A stretch of DNA of 64,000 nt, taken from contig JAGAMG010000050.1 in assembly GCA_017624835.1 (NCBI GenBank), positions 62,001-126,000 on the forward strand, in the 5' to 3' direction. Both the position numbers and the translations under genes were made by a program. The stretch is from Lachnospiraceae bacterium (lineage in GTDB: Bacteria; Bacillota; Clostridia; Lachnospirales; Lachnospiraceae). This document shows, one piece after another, positions 16,210 through 24,004 of this stretch; positions within the stretch are counted from its first letter, which is position 1, and every line of letters begins with the position of its first letter. Under the pieces are notes generated by a model. The model did not search any database and was not told the DNA's origin. It saw nothing but the letters and a program-made list of their open reading frames with translations.

Positions 16210-16977
16210 ATGGAGAAACAGAGTATACAAAAGAAAGGAATTAATTCCAACCGACTGAAAACCATCGCAATCATTGCCATGACTATTGACCATTTGGTCA
16301 GTGTTATCTGGCCGGGATATCCCAAGGATTGGTGGATTATTGTTTTACATATCATAGGTAGATTGACAGCACCAACTATGTGGTTTTTGATTGCAGAAGG
16401 CTATCATTATACGCGCAATGTGAAAAAGTATATTGGACGTTTATTTTTATTTGCAATTATTTCGCACTTTGCCTATAACTTTGCATTTGGGATTCCTTTT
16501 ATTCCTTTCCAAACCAGTGTTTTTAACCAAACTAGTGTTATTTGGTCTTTGGCATGGGGTGTAGTGGCAATTGCACTTACGGATGAAAAGAATTTCGCTT
16601 TAAAAGGTTGGCAGAAGAGCGTTCTTGTTATGATAATCTGTTTAATTACCTTCTGCTCCGATTGGAGTTGTATAGCAGTGCTGGCAATTCTTGCAATATA
16701 CGGAAACCGCGGAAATCTGAAAAAGCAGGTATCCGGCATGATGATTTGGGTATTGATGTATGCAGTAATATATTTCCTGTTTATAGATAAGGTATATGGT
16801 ATTCTTCAATTATTTGTAATCATTTGCGTACCCTTCATCAAGCAATACAACGGCGAACGGGGAAAATGGAAGGGTATGAAATGGTTCTTTTACATTTATT
16901 ATCCTGCGCATTTGATTGTTTGTGGAATCATTCGCGTTTTACTGCATGGCAATATTGGGGTGATGATAGGAGGCTAG
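16210..16977 (+). CDS. TraX-family membrane protein
   Basis: A 255-residue integral membrane protein with about eight hydrophobic segments. The N-terminal stretch LKTIAIIAMTIDHLVSVIWP, then RLTAPTMWFLIAEGYHYTRN, and the C-terminal FYIYYPAHLIV are the TraX signature (DH, G-R-x-x-x-P, YPxH). In the F plasmid TraX acetylates pilin N-termini; many Firmicutes carry chromosomal homologues with no pilin. No conjugation genes are here. AAAGGAG lies just before the ATG. It is the last gene before the 53-bp array. Confidence 0.88.
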   Translation: MEKQSIQKKGINSNRLKTIAIIAMTIDHLVSVIWPGYPKDWWIIVLHIIGRLTAPTMWFLIAEGYHYTRNVKKYIGRLFLFAIISHFAYNFAFGIPFIPFQTSVFNQTSVIWSLAWGVVAIALTDEKNFALKGWQKSVLVMIICLITFCSDWSCIAVLAILAIYGNRGNLKKQVSGMMIWVLMYAVIYFLFIDKVYGILQLFVIICVPFIKQYNGERGKWKGMKWFFYIYYPAHLIVCGIIRVLLHGNIGVMIGG

Positions 16978-16978
16978 G

Positions 16979-17357
16979 TAATTGTAGGAGTAATTTAGTA
17001 TACCAATTTAATATGAAAAAAATAAATTTGCTTGGTTTAATTTAAAGCAGTATTCCCAACAAAAATGAGAATTGTACAAAAAGGTTGGTATAGATATAAA
17101 AAGAAATCCCAACTAAATAGAGAAAGATTTAATAGAATTGGTATAATAATAAAATACAATTCCAACTAATTAGAATATTTTACAATAAAATTGGTATAGG
17201 AAGCAAAAGTTATCCCAACGAGATAGAAAAAATTATAATTCAGTTGGTATAGGAAGCAAAAGTTGTCCCAACGAGGTAGAAAAAATCGTAATTCAGTTGG
17301 TATAGGATACGAAATTCATCCCAATGAATTAGAAAAATCAGCAATAAAGTTGGTATA
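16979..17357 (+). repeat. 53-bp tandem repeat array (about 7 units, strictly periodic)
   Basis: TTGGTATA (or TTGGTTTA in the first) recurs at 17032, 17085, 17138, 17191, 17244, 17297 and 17350: every spacing is exactly 53 bases. Each unit also carries (T)CCCAAC about 22 bases later, so TTGG and CCAA arms face each other, and most then have TAGAAA or similar. A half unit lacking TTGG (CCAA at 17003) is in phase before the first. Units at 17191 and 17244 are nearly identical; the outer ones have drifted. No ORF spans it convincingly. Confidence 0.95.
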
Positions 17358-17375
17358 ATCCCCTTTATTCCCCTC

Positions 17376-17404
17376 TTGACAAGCTTTCTTGCACAAAGTA
17401 AAAT
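17376..17404 (+). promoter_or_regulatory. Promoter of the TetR gene
   Basis: TTGACA (17376-17381) and TAAAAT (17399-17404) are 17 bases apart, a consensus -35 with a good -10. It gives a leader of about 130 bases before the ATG at 17545. Confidence 0.75.
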
Positions 17405-17416
17405 AACAAGTGTTAT
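17403..17416. promoter_or_regulatory. Candidate TetR operator over the start site
   Basis: ATAACA (17403-17408) and TGTTAT (17411-17416) form an inverted repeat with a two-base centre, overlapping the -10 and the expected start of transcription. This is the normal position for an autoregulatory TetR operator. Confidence 0.5.
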
Positions 17417-17431
17417 ATGCACAGGGACTTG

Positions 17432-17516
17432 AGTTGCAAAAAGATGTAAGTTGCAAAAAGATGTAAGTTGCAAAAAGACGTAAGGTGCAAAAGGATTTAT
17501 ATTGCATAAGGAATTG
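17432..17516 (+). repeat. 17-bp tandem repeats in the TetR leader
   Basis: AGTTGCAAAAAGATGTA recurs at 17432, 17449 and 17466 (the third with one change), a more diverged copy starts at 17483 and a fifth, partial, at 17500. The period is exactly 17 bases. The block lies wholly between promoter and start codon of the TetR gene. Confidence 0.92.
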
Positions 17517-17544
17517 TGTCGCAAGCGGCGGAATGAGAGGGATT

Positions 17545-18096
17545 ATGGCACGCAAGGAGATTATTACAGTTCAAAATATATTGGATACGGCATTTACCAT
17601 GACGAGAGAGGAAGGCTTCGCCAATGTAACTGCCAGAAAAGTTGCTGCAAAGGCTGGTTGTTCTACCCAGCCTATTTTTCGCGTATATAAAAATATGGAC
17701 GAGCTGCTGGATGCGGTGTATGCCCAGGCGGAAACCTTTTTTCAAGATTATTACAGCTTGTATCCCAGAACCGGTAAGACTCCTTTTTCCAATTTGGGAA
17801 TGGCGTATATTAAATTTGCACGGGAAGAAAGATATTTGTTTGAGCTTTTATTTATTGCAGATAATCCCCGTAAGAAAAGCATGTATGAGCTTTTAAACGG
17901 TAAGGTGGGAAATGTGGTGTATGAAATTAATCTTGCCAGAGTACAGGGCTGTCCTGACCCGGGAGATTTATTTATGAAAATGTGGATTTTTATTCATGGT
18001 GCAGCCTGCATGGCTATGACAGGTGACTATGATTTGTCGGACCGGGAAACTTTGGATTTGCTGGAGCGTTCTTATAATGCTTTTGTGGGTATGTAA
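17545..18096 (+). CDS. TetR/AcrR-family transcriptional regulator
   Basis: A 183-residue repressor. The N-terminal helix-turn-helix is seen at about residues 20-50 (NVTARKVAAKAGCSTQPIFRVYKNMDELL), followed by an all-helical ligand-binding domain with no recognisable ligand signature. The ATG at 17545 follows GAGAGGG; a longer frame from 17485 would start inside the 17-bp repeat block. No transporter or enzyme follows directly; the next gene is an RpiR regulator, so the target may be itself or the upstream accessory run. Confidence 0.9.
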   Translation: MARKEIITVQNILDTAFTMTREEGFANVTARKVAAKAGCSTQPIFRVYKNMDELLDAVYAQAETFFQDYYSLYPRTGKTPFSNLGMAYIKFAREERYLFELLFIADNPRKKSMYELLNGKVGNVVYEINLARVQGCPDPGDLFMKMWIFIHGAACMAMTGDYDLSDRETLDLLERSYNAFVGM

Positions 18097-18119
18097 TAGG
18101 ATAAGGAGTGTACTTGGAT

Positions 18120-19040
18120 ATGAAAAAGGCAAATGATTTATTTGGCAGGATGAATGAGCGTTATGACCGTATGAGTAAAAGTCATAAGGCAATTTCCAAT
18201 TACATATATGAGCATTATGATCAGGCGGTATTTATGACGGCTGCAAAGCTGGGGGAAACCTTGGGAATCAGTGAATCCACGGTGGTGCGTTTTGCATCGG
18301 GAATCGGCTATGAAGGTTATCCTGAGTTTCAAAAAGCATTGGAGGAATGTGTTAAGGGTAAGCTTAATAATGTGCAGAAAATAGATGCCAAGTATGGCAG
18401 AAGCTCTCAGTCAGAAATCCTCACCTCCGTACTAAATGCGGATATAGAAAAATTGCAGGATACCATAGAAAATCTGGATCCGGCGGCATTTGAATCGGCG
18501 GTAACTACCATACTTTCCGCAGAAACTATTTATATCATGGGACTTCGCAGTAATGAACCTCTTGCAGCATTTTTACATTTTTATTTGAATATGATTCGTG
18601 GAAATGTGGTGCTTCTGAATACCACCAGTGTCAGTGAAACCTTTGAACAGATGATACGCATCAGCAACAAGGATTGTTTTATCGGAATCAGTTTTCCCAG
18701 ATATTCCATGCGTACCTTAAAAGCCATGGAATTTGCCAATGACCGCAATGCCAAGGTAATTGCCATTACAGATACCATCCATTCTCCCATGAATTTGTAT
18801 TCTTCCTGTAATTTGCTTGCAAGAAGCGACATGGTTTCCATTGTGGATTCTTTGGTGGCACCTTTAAGTGTAATTAATGCCTTGGTAGTAGCATTGTGTC
18901 TGAAGTGTCCTCATGAAGTAAAACGGAATCTGGAGACCTTGGAGGAAACCTGGAACAATTATCAGGTATATTTAAACGATGAAATTAATTTTATTGATGA
19001 TGAACCTATGCTGAATTATTCTCTGCGGAAAGAAGATTAA
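18120..19040 (+). CDS. MurR/RpiR-family transcriptional regulator
   Basis: A 306-residue regulator with an N-terminal HTH_6 domain (about 15-85, including ISESTVVRFASGIGYEGYPEFQKAL) and a C-terminal SIS domain (about 130-260) that binds phosphosugars. RpiR members control amino-sugar and pentose use. No sugar genes are adjacent. AAGGAG lies 11 bases before the ATG; a TTG at 18114 is better spaced and could be the real start. Tandem arrangement with the BaiN-type gene after it (4 bases) suggests co-transcription. Confidence 0.88.
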   Translation: MKKANDLFGRMNERYDRMSKSHKAISNYIYEHYDQAVFMTAAKLGETLGISESTVVRFASGIGYEGYPEFQKALEECVKGKLNNVQKIDAKYGRSSQSEILTSVLNADIEKLQDTIENLDPAAFESAVTTILSAETIYIMGLRSNEPLAAFLHFYLNMIRGNVVLLNTTSVSETFEQMIRISNKDCFIGISFPRYSMRTLKAMEFANDRNAKVIAITDTIHSPMNLYSSCNLLARSDMVSIVDSLVAPLSVINALVVALCLKCPHEVKRNLETLEETWNNYQVYLNDEINFIDDEPMLNYSLRKED

Positions 19041-19044
19041 AGAA

Positions 19045-20337
19045 ATGAGTAAAGTTTTAGTAGTGGGCGGGGGTGCTGCAGGAATGATGGCAGCCATAGC
19101 CGCCGCGGATAACGGACATAAGGTTACCCTTTTGGAAAAAAATGAGAAGCTTGGAAAAAAGCTTTTTATTACGGGAAAAGGACGCTGTAATGTAACCAAT
19201 GCAGCGGATATGGAAGTGCTTTTTGATAATGTATGTACCAATGAAAAGTTTTTGTACAGTGCATTTTATCAGTTTGACAATAGAGCCGTTATGGCCTTTG
19301 TGGAAAAAGCAGGGTGTCCTCTAAAAATTGAACGGGGAGACAGAGTATTTCCGGTATCGGATCATTCTTCGGATGTGATAGCAGCATTCCAAAGGGAATT
19401 AAAAAAACGGAATGTAGAGATACTTCTAAATACGGAAGTAAAACAGCTTTTATTTGAAGAATTATCTGAGGATTGCATTGATGGAAAGGAAAACATAAAG
19501 GAAAAAAAGAAGAAGCAGACCAGTCGGGTGGTTGGAGTAGAGCTTGCAAAAGAAAAAGCATTAATGGCAGACTCCGTAATACTTTGTACCGGAGGCATTT
19601 CCTATCCCAGCACCGGTTCCACCGGAGACGGGCACCGATTTGCAGCAAATTGCGGACATAAAATAGTGGAATGTAAACCTGCCTTGGTTCCCTTGGAAAC
19701 CGTGGAAAAGTGGTGTGGGGATTTAATGGGGCTTTCTCTGCGAAATGTAGATTTGCAGATGTACAATGGGAAAAAAGAACTTTATCATGGTTTTGGAGAA
19801 ATGCTCTTTACTCACTTTGGAGTCAGTGGTCCTCTGGTGTTAAGTGCCAGCAGCTTTTACGGGAAGGCAAAAAAGGATAAGGGAGAGGTAATGCTTTATA
19901 TTGACCTAAAGCCGGCTCTTGACTTGGAACAATTGGACAAACGTCTGCTTCGAGATTTTGAGGAACATAAAAATAAGCAGTTTAAAAATGCATTAAATGG
20001 TCTGTTCCCTAATAAACTGATTCCTGTTATGATAGAGCTTTCCGGTATTGATCCGGATAAAAAAATAAATGAAATTACTAAGGAGGAGCGCAGAAGCTTT
20101 GCAATGCTGATAAAGAGTCTGCCTCTTAGAGTGAGCGGAACCCGTCCCTTTGCAGAGGCAATTATTACTCAGGGGGGCGTATCGGTAAAGGATGTAAATC
20201 CTTCTACCATGGAATCCAAAAAGGTAAAGGGACTTTATTTTGCAGGAGAATTATTGGATTTGGATGCTATGACGGGGGGATTTAATTTGCAGATTGCCTG
20301 GTCAACAGGATATCTTGCAGGAAGCAGTATTGAATGA
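19045..20337 (+). CDS. NAD(P)/FAD-dependent oxidoreductase (HI0933/BaiN family)
   Basis: A 430-residue flavoprotein with the FAD Rossmann motif VVGGGAAGMMAA at residue 6, the family marker GKKLFITGKGRCNVTN (about 37-52), CTGGISYPSTGSTGDG (about 186-201) and a C-terminal FAD-binding stretch GLYFAGELLDLDAMTGGFNLQIAWSTG. HI0933-like proteins are widespread and of poorly known function; BaiN of C. scindens is a member linked to bile acid reduction. Its place just before cmk is a conserved pattern in Clostridia. Its stop overlaps the start region of the cmk frame but the cmk ATG lies 42 bases further on. Confidence 0.9.
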   Translation: MSKVLVVGGGAAGMMAAIAAADNGHKVTLLEKNEKLGKKLFITGKGRCNVTNAADMEVLFDNVCTNEKFLYSAFYQFDNRAVMAFVEKAGCPLKIERGDRVFPVSDHSSDVIAAFQRELKKRNVEILLNTEVKQLLFEELSEDCIDGKENIKEKKKKQTSRVVGVELAKEKALMADSVILCTGGISYPSTGSTGDGHRFAANCGHKIVECKPALVPLETVEKWCGDLMGLSLRNVDLQMYNGKKELYHGFGEMLFTHFGVSGPLVLSASSFYGKAKKDKGEVMLYIDLKPALDLEQLDKRLLRDFEEHKNKQFKNALNGLFPNKLIPVMIELSGIDPDKKINEITKEERRSFAMLIKSLPLRVSGTRPFAEAIITQGGVSVKDVNPSTMESKKVKGLYFAGELLDLDAMTGGFNLQIAWSTGYLAGSSIE

Positions 20338-20378
20338 TAAAGGCAGGAAAATACGAAAAATATCGGAGGAGAAAAATT

Positions 20379-21083
20379 ATGAGCTATAATGTTGCAATTG
20401 ATGGACCTGCAGGTGCCGGTAAAAGTACTATTGCCAAGGCTGTGGCAAAAAAGAAAAATTTGATTTATGTGGATACCGGAGCTATGTATCGTGCCATGGC
20501 AGTATTCATGATTCGGGAAGGTATTTCGGTGGATGATGTGGATGCTATTTGCAGTAAATGTCAGGAGGCAGATATTACCCTTGGTTATGAAAATGGTGAG
20601 CAGGTAGTTTATCTGGCAGGGGAAAATGTAAATGCTTATTTGAGAACAGAAGAGGTTGGCAATATGGCATCTGCAATCAGTCCTCATCCTCCGGTTCGTG
20701 CAAAATTAGTTGAGTTGCAGAAGGCTTTGGCAGCAAAAAATGATTGCATTATGGATGGTCGTGATATCGGAACCTGCGTGCTTCCTAATGCACAGGTGAA
20801 AATTTATTTAACTGCTAGTAGTGAAGTGCGGGCAAAACGCCGATATGATGAACTGACAGCAAAGGGTGAAAGCTGCGATTTGGAAAAAATTAAAGCAGAT
20901 ATCGAAGAACGGGATTATCGTGATATGCACAGAGAGCATTCTCCCCTAAAACAGGCAGAGGATGCAATTTTGGTAGATACATCCCAGATGACCATTGATG
21001 AGGTAATAGAGCATATTATCTGTATTTGTGATTCGGCGAGAAAATTAGAAAAAATTTGTAAGAGCATGGAGAACGCAGAATAA
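20379..21083 (+). CDS. cmk: Cytidylate kinase
   Basis: A 234-residue (d)CMP kinase that feeds pyrimidine nucleotides to nucleic acid synthesis. The Walker A motif is GPAGAGKST (8-17), DTGAMYRA and the substrate-binding region MDGRDIGTCVLP are intact, as are the Arg residues of the lid (RYDELTAKG, HREHSPLKQAEDA). GGAGGAG lies before the ATG; in-frame codons upstream to 20334 are rejected. The order cmk-ispH-rpsA is a common Clostridial operon. Confidence 0.96.
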   Translation: MSYNVAIDGPAGAGKSTIAKAVAKKKNLIYVDTGAMYRAMAVFMIREGISVDDVDAICSKCQEADITLGYENGEQVVYLAGENVNAYLRTEEVGNMASAISPHPPVRAKLVELQKALAAKNDCIMDGRDIGTCVLPNAQVKIYLTASSEVRAKRRYDELTAKGESCDLEKIKADIEERDYRDMHREHSPLKQAEDAILVDTSQMTIDEVIEHIICICDSARKLEKICKSMENAE

Positions 21084-21950
21084 ATGGAAGTAAAATTGGC
21101 AGAATGTGCAGGCTTTTGCTTTGGGGTAAAGCGTGCGGTAGATACTGTGTATGAACAATTGAAAACAGGGAAAACTATATATACCTATGGTCCCATTGTC
21201 CACAATGAAGCTGTGGTAAAGGAATTGGAGGAAAAAGGGGTACAGGTTATTGAAAATAAGGAAGAACTGCTTGCTATGAGCCCGGTAGCGCAGGCTGGTA
21301 GTGCAGCAGTAATTATCCGTGCCCATGGAGTGCCCAGAGAGATTTATGATATTATTGAAAGCAAGGGCTTTGAATGCGTAGATGCAACCTGTCCCTTTGT
21401 AAAGCGCATCCATAAAATTGTGGAGAAGGCTGGAACGGAAGGAAAGCATGTGATTATCGTTGGAAACCCGGGACATCCCGAGGTGGAGGGGATCAAAGGA
21501 TGGTGTCAGGGTCCTGTAACCATTTTGGAAACTCCCGAGGAAGCAGAAAATTTTGTCTCTAAAAAGGATGAAAATATCTGTATCGTTTCTCAAACGACAT
21601 TTAACTACAATAAATTTCAATATATAGTTGAAATTTTTCAGAAAAAAGGTTACAATGATAGTGTTGTGAACACTATCTGTAATGCGACGGAAGAACGACA
21701 GAGGTCTGCCAAGGTACTTGCGGCGGAGGCTGACGTTATGATAGTAATAGGAGGAAGGCACAGCTCCAACACTCGGAAGCTGTACGAAATCTGCAGCAGG
21801 GAGTGTGCAAACACCTATTTTATACAGACACTGGATGACTTGCATTTAGAGCTACCTAAAGCTGTTCGACTGGTGGGTATTACTGCGGGGGCTTCCACCC
21901 CAAATAAATTAATTGAGGAGGTTCAAAATTATGTCAGAATTAACTTTTGA
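21084..21950 (+). CDS. ispH: 4-hydroxy-3-methylbut-2-enyl diphosphate reductase
   Basis: The last enzyme of the MEP isoprenoid pathway, an Fe-S enzyme that makes IPP and DMAPP. The 288 residues carry the three cluster cysteines (AGFCFGVKRA at 9-18, DATCPFV near 98, and ICNATEERQ near 195), His residues YGPIVHNEAV and GHPEVEG, and the ending ITAGASTPNKLIEEV. The ATG follows the cmk stop with no gap, pointing to coupled translation. Its last 20 bases overlap the rpsA start in a different frame. Confidence 0.96.
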   Translation: MEVKLAECAGFCFGVKRAVDTVYEQLKTGKTIYTYGPIVHNEAVVKELEEKGVQVIENKEELLAMSPVAQAGSAAVIIRAHGVPREIYDIIESKGFECVDATCPFVKRIHKIVEKAGTEGKHVIIVGNPGHPEVEGIKGWCQGPVTILETPEEAENFVSKKDENICIVSQTTFNYNKFQYIVEIFQKKGYNDSVVNTICNATEERQRSAKVLAAEADVMIVIGGRHSSNTRKLYEICSRECANTYFIQTLDDLHLELPKAVRLVGITAGASTPNKLIEEVQNYVRINF

Positions 21951-23076
21951 ACAAATGTTGGAAGAATCATTAAAGACAATACATGCAGGAGAGGTAGTCG
22001 AAGGTACAGTTATCGATGTGAAGCCGGATGAGATTATTCTGAACATCGGATACAAGTCAGACGGTATTCTTACCAAGAATGAATATACAAATGACTCTAG
22101 TGTTGACCTGACTACAGTTGTTAAGCCTGGTGACACAATGGAGGTTAAGATTCTTAAAGTAAATGATGGAGAAGGACAGGTTCTGCTTACTTACAAGCGT
22201 CTGGCTGCAGACAGAGGCAATAAGAGAATTGAAGAAGCCTTCAACAATAAAGAAGTATTAACTGCAACCGTTGCACAGGTTCTTGATGGCGGTTTAAGCG
22301 TAGTTGTAGAAGAAGTTAGAATCTTCATTCCTGCTAGTCTTGTTTCTGATTCCTACGAGAAGGATTTGACCAAGTATGCAGGTCAGGAGATTGAATTCGT
22401 TATCAGCGAGTACAATCCTAAGAGAAGAAGATACATTGGTGATCGTAAGCAGCTTATTGTTGCTAAGAAGGCTGAACTGCAGAAGGAACTCTTTGAGAAG
22501 ATTAAAGAGGGCGATGTAGTAGAAGGTACTGTTAAGAACGTTACCGACTTTGGTGCATTTATCGACCTTGGCGGAGCTGATGGTCTGCTTCACATTTCTG
22601 AGATGTCCTGGGGTAGAGTTGAGCATCCCAAGAAGGTATTCAAGATTGGGGACAAGCTCAATGTATTAATTAAAGAAATCAGTGGCAACAAGATTGCTCT
22701 GTCTCTTAAATTTGATGATGCAAATCCTTGGAAAGATGCAGAGACCAAGTATGCAGTTGGTAATGTTGTAACCGGTAAGGTTGCAAGAATGACTGACTTT
22801 GGTGCTTTCGTAGAGCTTGAGGCTGGTGTGGATGCATTACTTCATGTATCTCAGATTTCCAAAGAGCACATTGAGAAACCTTCTGATGTATTAAGTGTTG
22901 GTGAAGAGGTAACAGCAAAGGTTGTTGATTTCAACGTAACTGACAAGAAGATTTCCCTGAGCATTAAGGCAATGTTTGCTCCTGAACCCACTGCAGAAGC
23001 AGAAGAGGATGAGGATGCAGATGTTGTATCTGTAGATATTGATGCTGTGATTGCAGCAGAAGCTGAAGAAGAGTAA
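21931..23076 (+). CDS. rpsA: 30S ribosomal protein S1 (four S1 domains)
   Basis: A 381-residue S1-type RNA-binding protein with four OB-fold S1 repeats, at about residues 18-88, 105-170, 191-260 and 275-345, then an acidic tail rich in Glu/Asp. Firmicute S1 homologues are shorter than the six-domain E. coli protein. GAGGAGG at 21915-21921 inside the ispH end fixes the ATG at 21931. In many Clostridia ispH and S1 are fused; here they are separate frames overlapping by 20 bases. A hairpin follows at 23101-23139. Confidence 0.93.
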   Translation: MSELTFEQMLEESLKTIHAGEVVEGTVIDVKPDEIILNIGYKSDGILTKNEYTNDSSVDLTTVVKPGDTMEVKILKVNDGEGQVLLTYKRLAADRGNKRIEEAFNNKEVLTATVAQVLDGGLSVVVEEVRIFIPASLVSDSYEKDLTKYAGQEIEFVISEYNPKRRRYIGDRKQLIVAKKAELQKELFEKIKEGDVVEGTVKNVTDFGAFIDLGGADGLLHISEMSWGRVEHPKKVFKIGDKLNVLIKEISGNKIALSLKFDDANPWKDAETKYAVGNVVTGKVARMTDFGAFVELEAGVDALLHVSQISKEHIEKPSDVLSVGEEVTAKVVDFNVTDKKISLSIKAMFAPEPTAEAEEDEDADVVSVDIDAVIAAEAEEE

Positions 23077-23100
23077 GATAGAGATTAATAAAGTACAGTT

Positions 23101-23139
23101 TACGCCATAGTGTATTCCTTAGAGTATCACTATGGTGTA
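23101..23139 (+). terminator. Hairpin after rpsA (probable attenuator or terminator)
   Basis: TACGCCATAGTG (23101-23112) pairs with CACTATGGTGTA (23128-23139), twelve pairs with one G-T. The following sequence is only mildly T-rich, so termination may be partial. Confidence 0.5.
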
Positions 23140-23179
23140 TTACTATACAGAATACTTTGGAAAAAGGTGGTTGATATCT

Positions 23180-23956
23180 ATGGCATATGATTATGAGTAT
23201 TTTAAAAAAGAGATAATGGCGCTTACAACGATTGATTTAAATTGCTACAAGGAAAAACAGATGAAGCGTCGTATTGATACTTTGATTTCCAAGCATAAAA
23301 TTGTAGGCTATGATAAATATGTGCAGGCTCTGAAGGACGATAAGGCAATGTTTGAGGAGTTTGTGAATTATATCACCATTAATGTATCAGAATTTTACAG
23401 AAATCCTGACCAGTGGAAGATTTTGGATGAGACGATTTTCCCTGAGTTGATTTCTAAATTTGGAAAAAATTTAAAAATATGGAGTGCTGCCTGCTCCACA
23501 GGTGATGAACCCTATTCCCTTGTAATGGCGTTATCCAGACATCTGCCGTTAAATCAGATAAAAATCTATGCTACGGATTTGGATAAGCAGGTTATTGCCA
23601 AGGCAAAGGTGGGATTATATTCGGATAAGAGTATTGTATCGGTGCCGGAAGACCTGAAAAAGAAATATTTTACTCAGGTAGGACCTTCCTATAAAATCGC
23701 GGATGAGATTAAAGCCAGAGTGGAATTTAAAGAACATAATTTGTTAAAGGATACCTATCCAACTGATTATCATTTGATTGTTTGTCGTAATGTATTGATT
23801 TATTTTACGGAAGAAGCAAAGGATGAGGTGTTCCGCAAGTATTGCAAATCCCTTGCCAGTGGAGGAATCCTGTTTATTGGAAGCACTGAGCAGATTATGA
23901 ACTACAAGGATGTAGGATTTGAACGAAAGAATTCATTCTTTTATGTAAAACCGTAG
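23180..23956 (+). CDS. cheR: CheR-type protein-glutamate methyltransferase
   Basis: A 258-residue chemoreceptor methyltransferase. It has the short all-helical N-domain (about 1-70) and the SAM-binding C-domain with IWSAACSTGDEPYSLVM (about 98-114), YATDLDKQVI and LIVCRNVLIYF. AGGTGG at 8 bases and the MAYDYEYF start decide for 23180 over 23132. No other chemotaxis or flagellar gene is near, so either the rest is elsewhere or it modifies a different target. Its stop codon sits inside the left arm of the downstream hairpin. Confidence 0.92.
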   Translation: MAYDYEYFKKEIMALTTIDLNCYKEKQMKRRIDTLISKHKIVGYDKYVQALKDDKAMFEEFVNYITINVSEFYRNPDQWKILDETIFPELISKFGKNLKIWSAACSTGDEPYSLVMALSRHLPLNQIKIYATDLDKQVIAKAKVGLYSDKSIVSVPEDLKKKYFTQVGPSYKIADEIKARVEFKEHNLLKDTYPTDYHLIVCRNVLIYFTEEAKDEVFRKYCKSLASGGILFIGSTEQIMNYKDVGFERKNSFFYVKP

Positions 23957-23990
23957 GTTTCTGAAAAGAAACCTACGGTAATACTTTTTC
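23950..23990 (+). terminator. Perfect GAAA-loop hairpin overlapping the cheR stop
   Basis: ACCGTAGGTTTCT (23950-23962) and AGAAACCTACGGT (23967-23979) form a 13-base perfect stem with a GAAA loop, followed by AATACTTTTTCT. The cheR stop lies in the left arm. Confidence 0.75.
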
Positions 23991-24004
23991 TGTGGAGGAT
24001 GATG

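Noticed and set aside
16979-17357. CRISPR array
   Set aside because: The period is constant, but the conserved boxes are short, the parts between them are related to each other, and there are no cas genes.
17240-17555. Two minus-strand frames of 79-94 codons
   Set aside because: They run through the 53-bp and 17-bp tandem repeats, lack start signals, and their proteins are only the repeat translated.
21045-21845. 266-codon minus-strand frame opposite cmk/ispH
   Set aside because: It is antisense to a certain gene, has no domain, and is rich in Phe, Tyr and Leu as expected for a mirrored frame.
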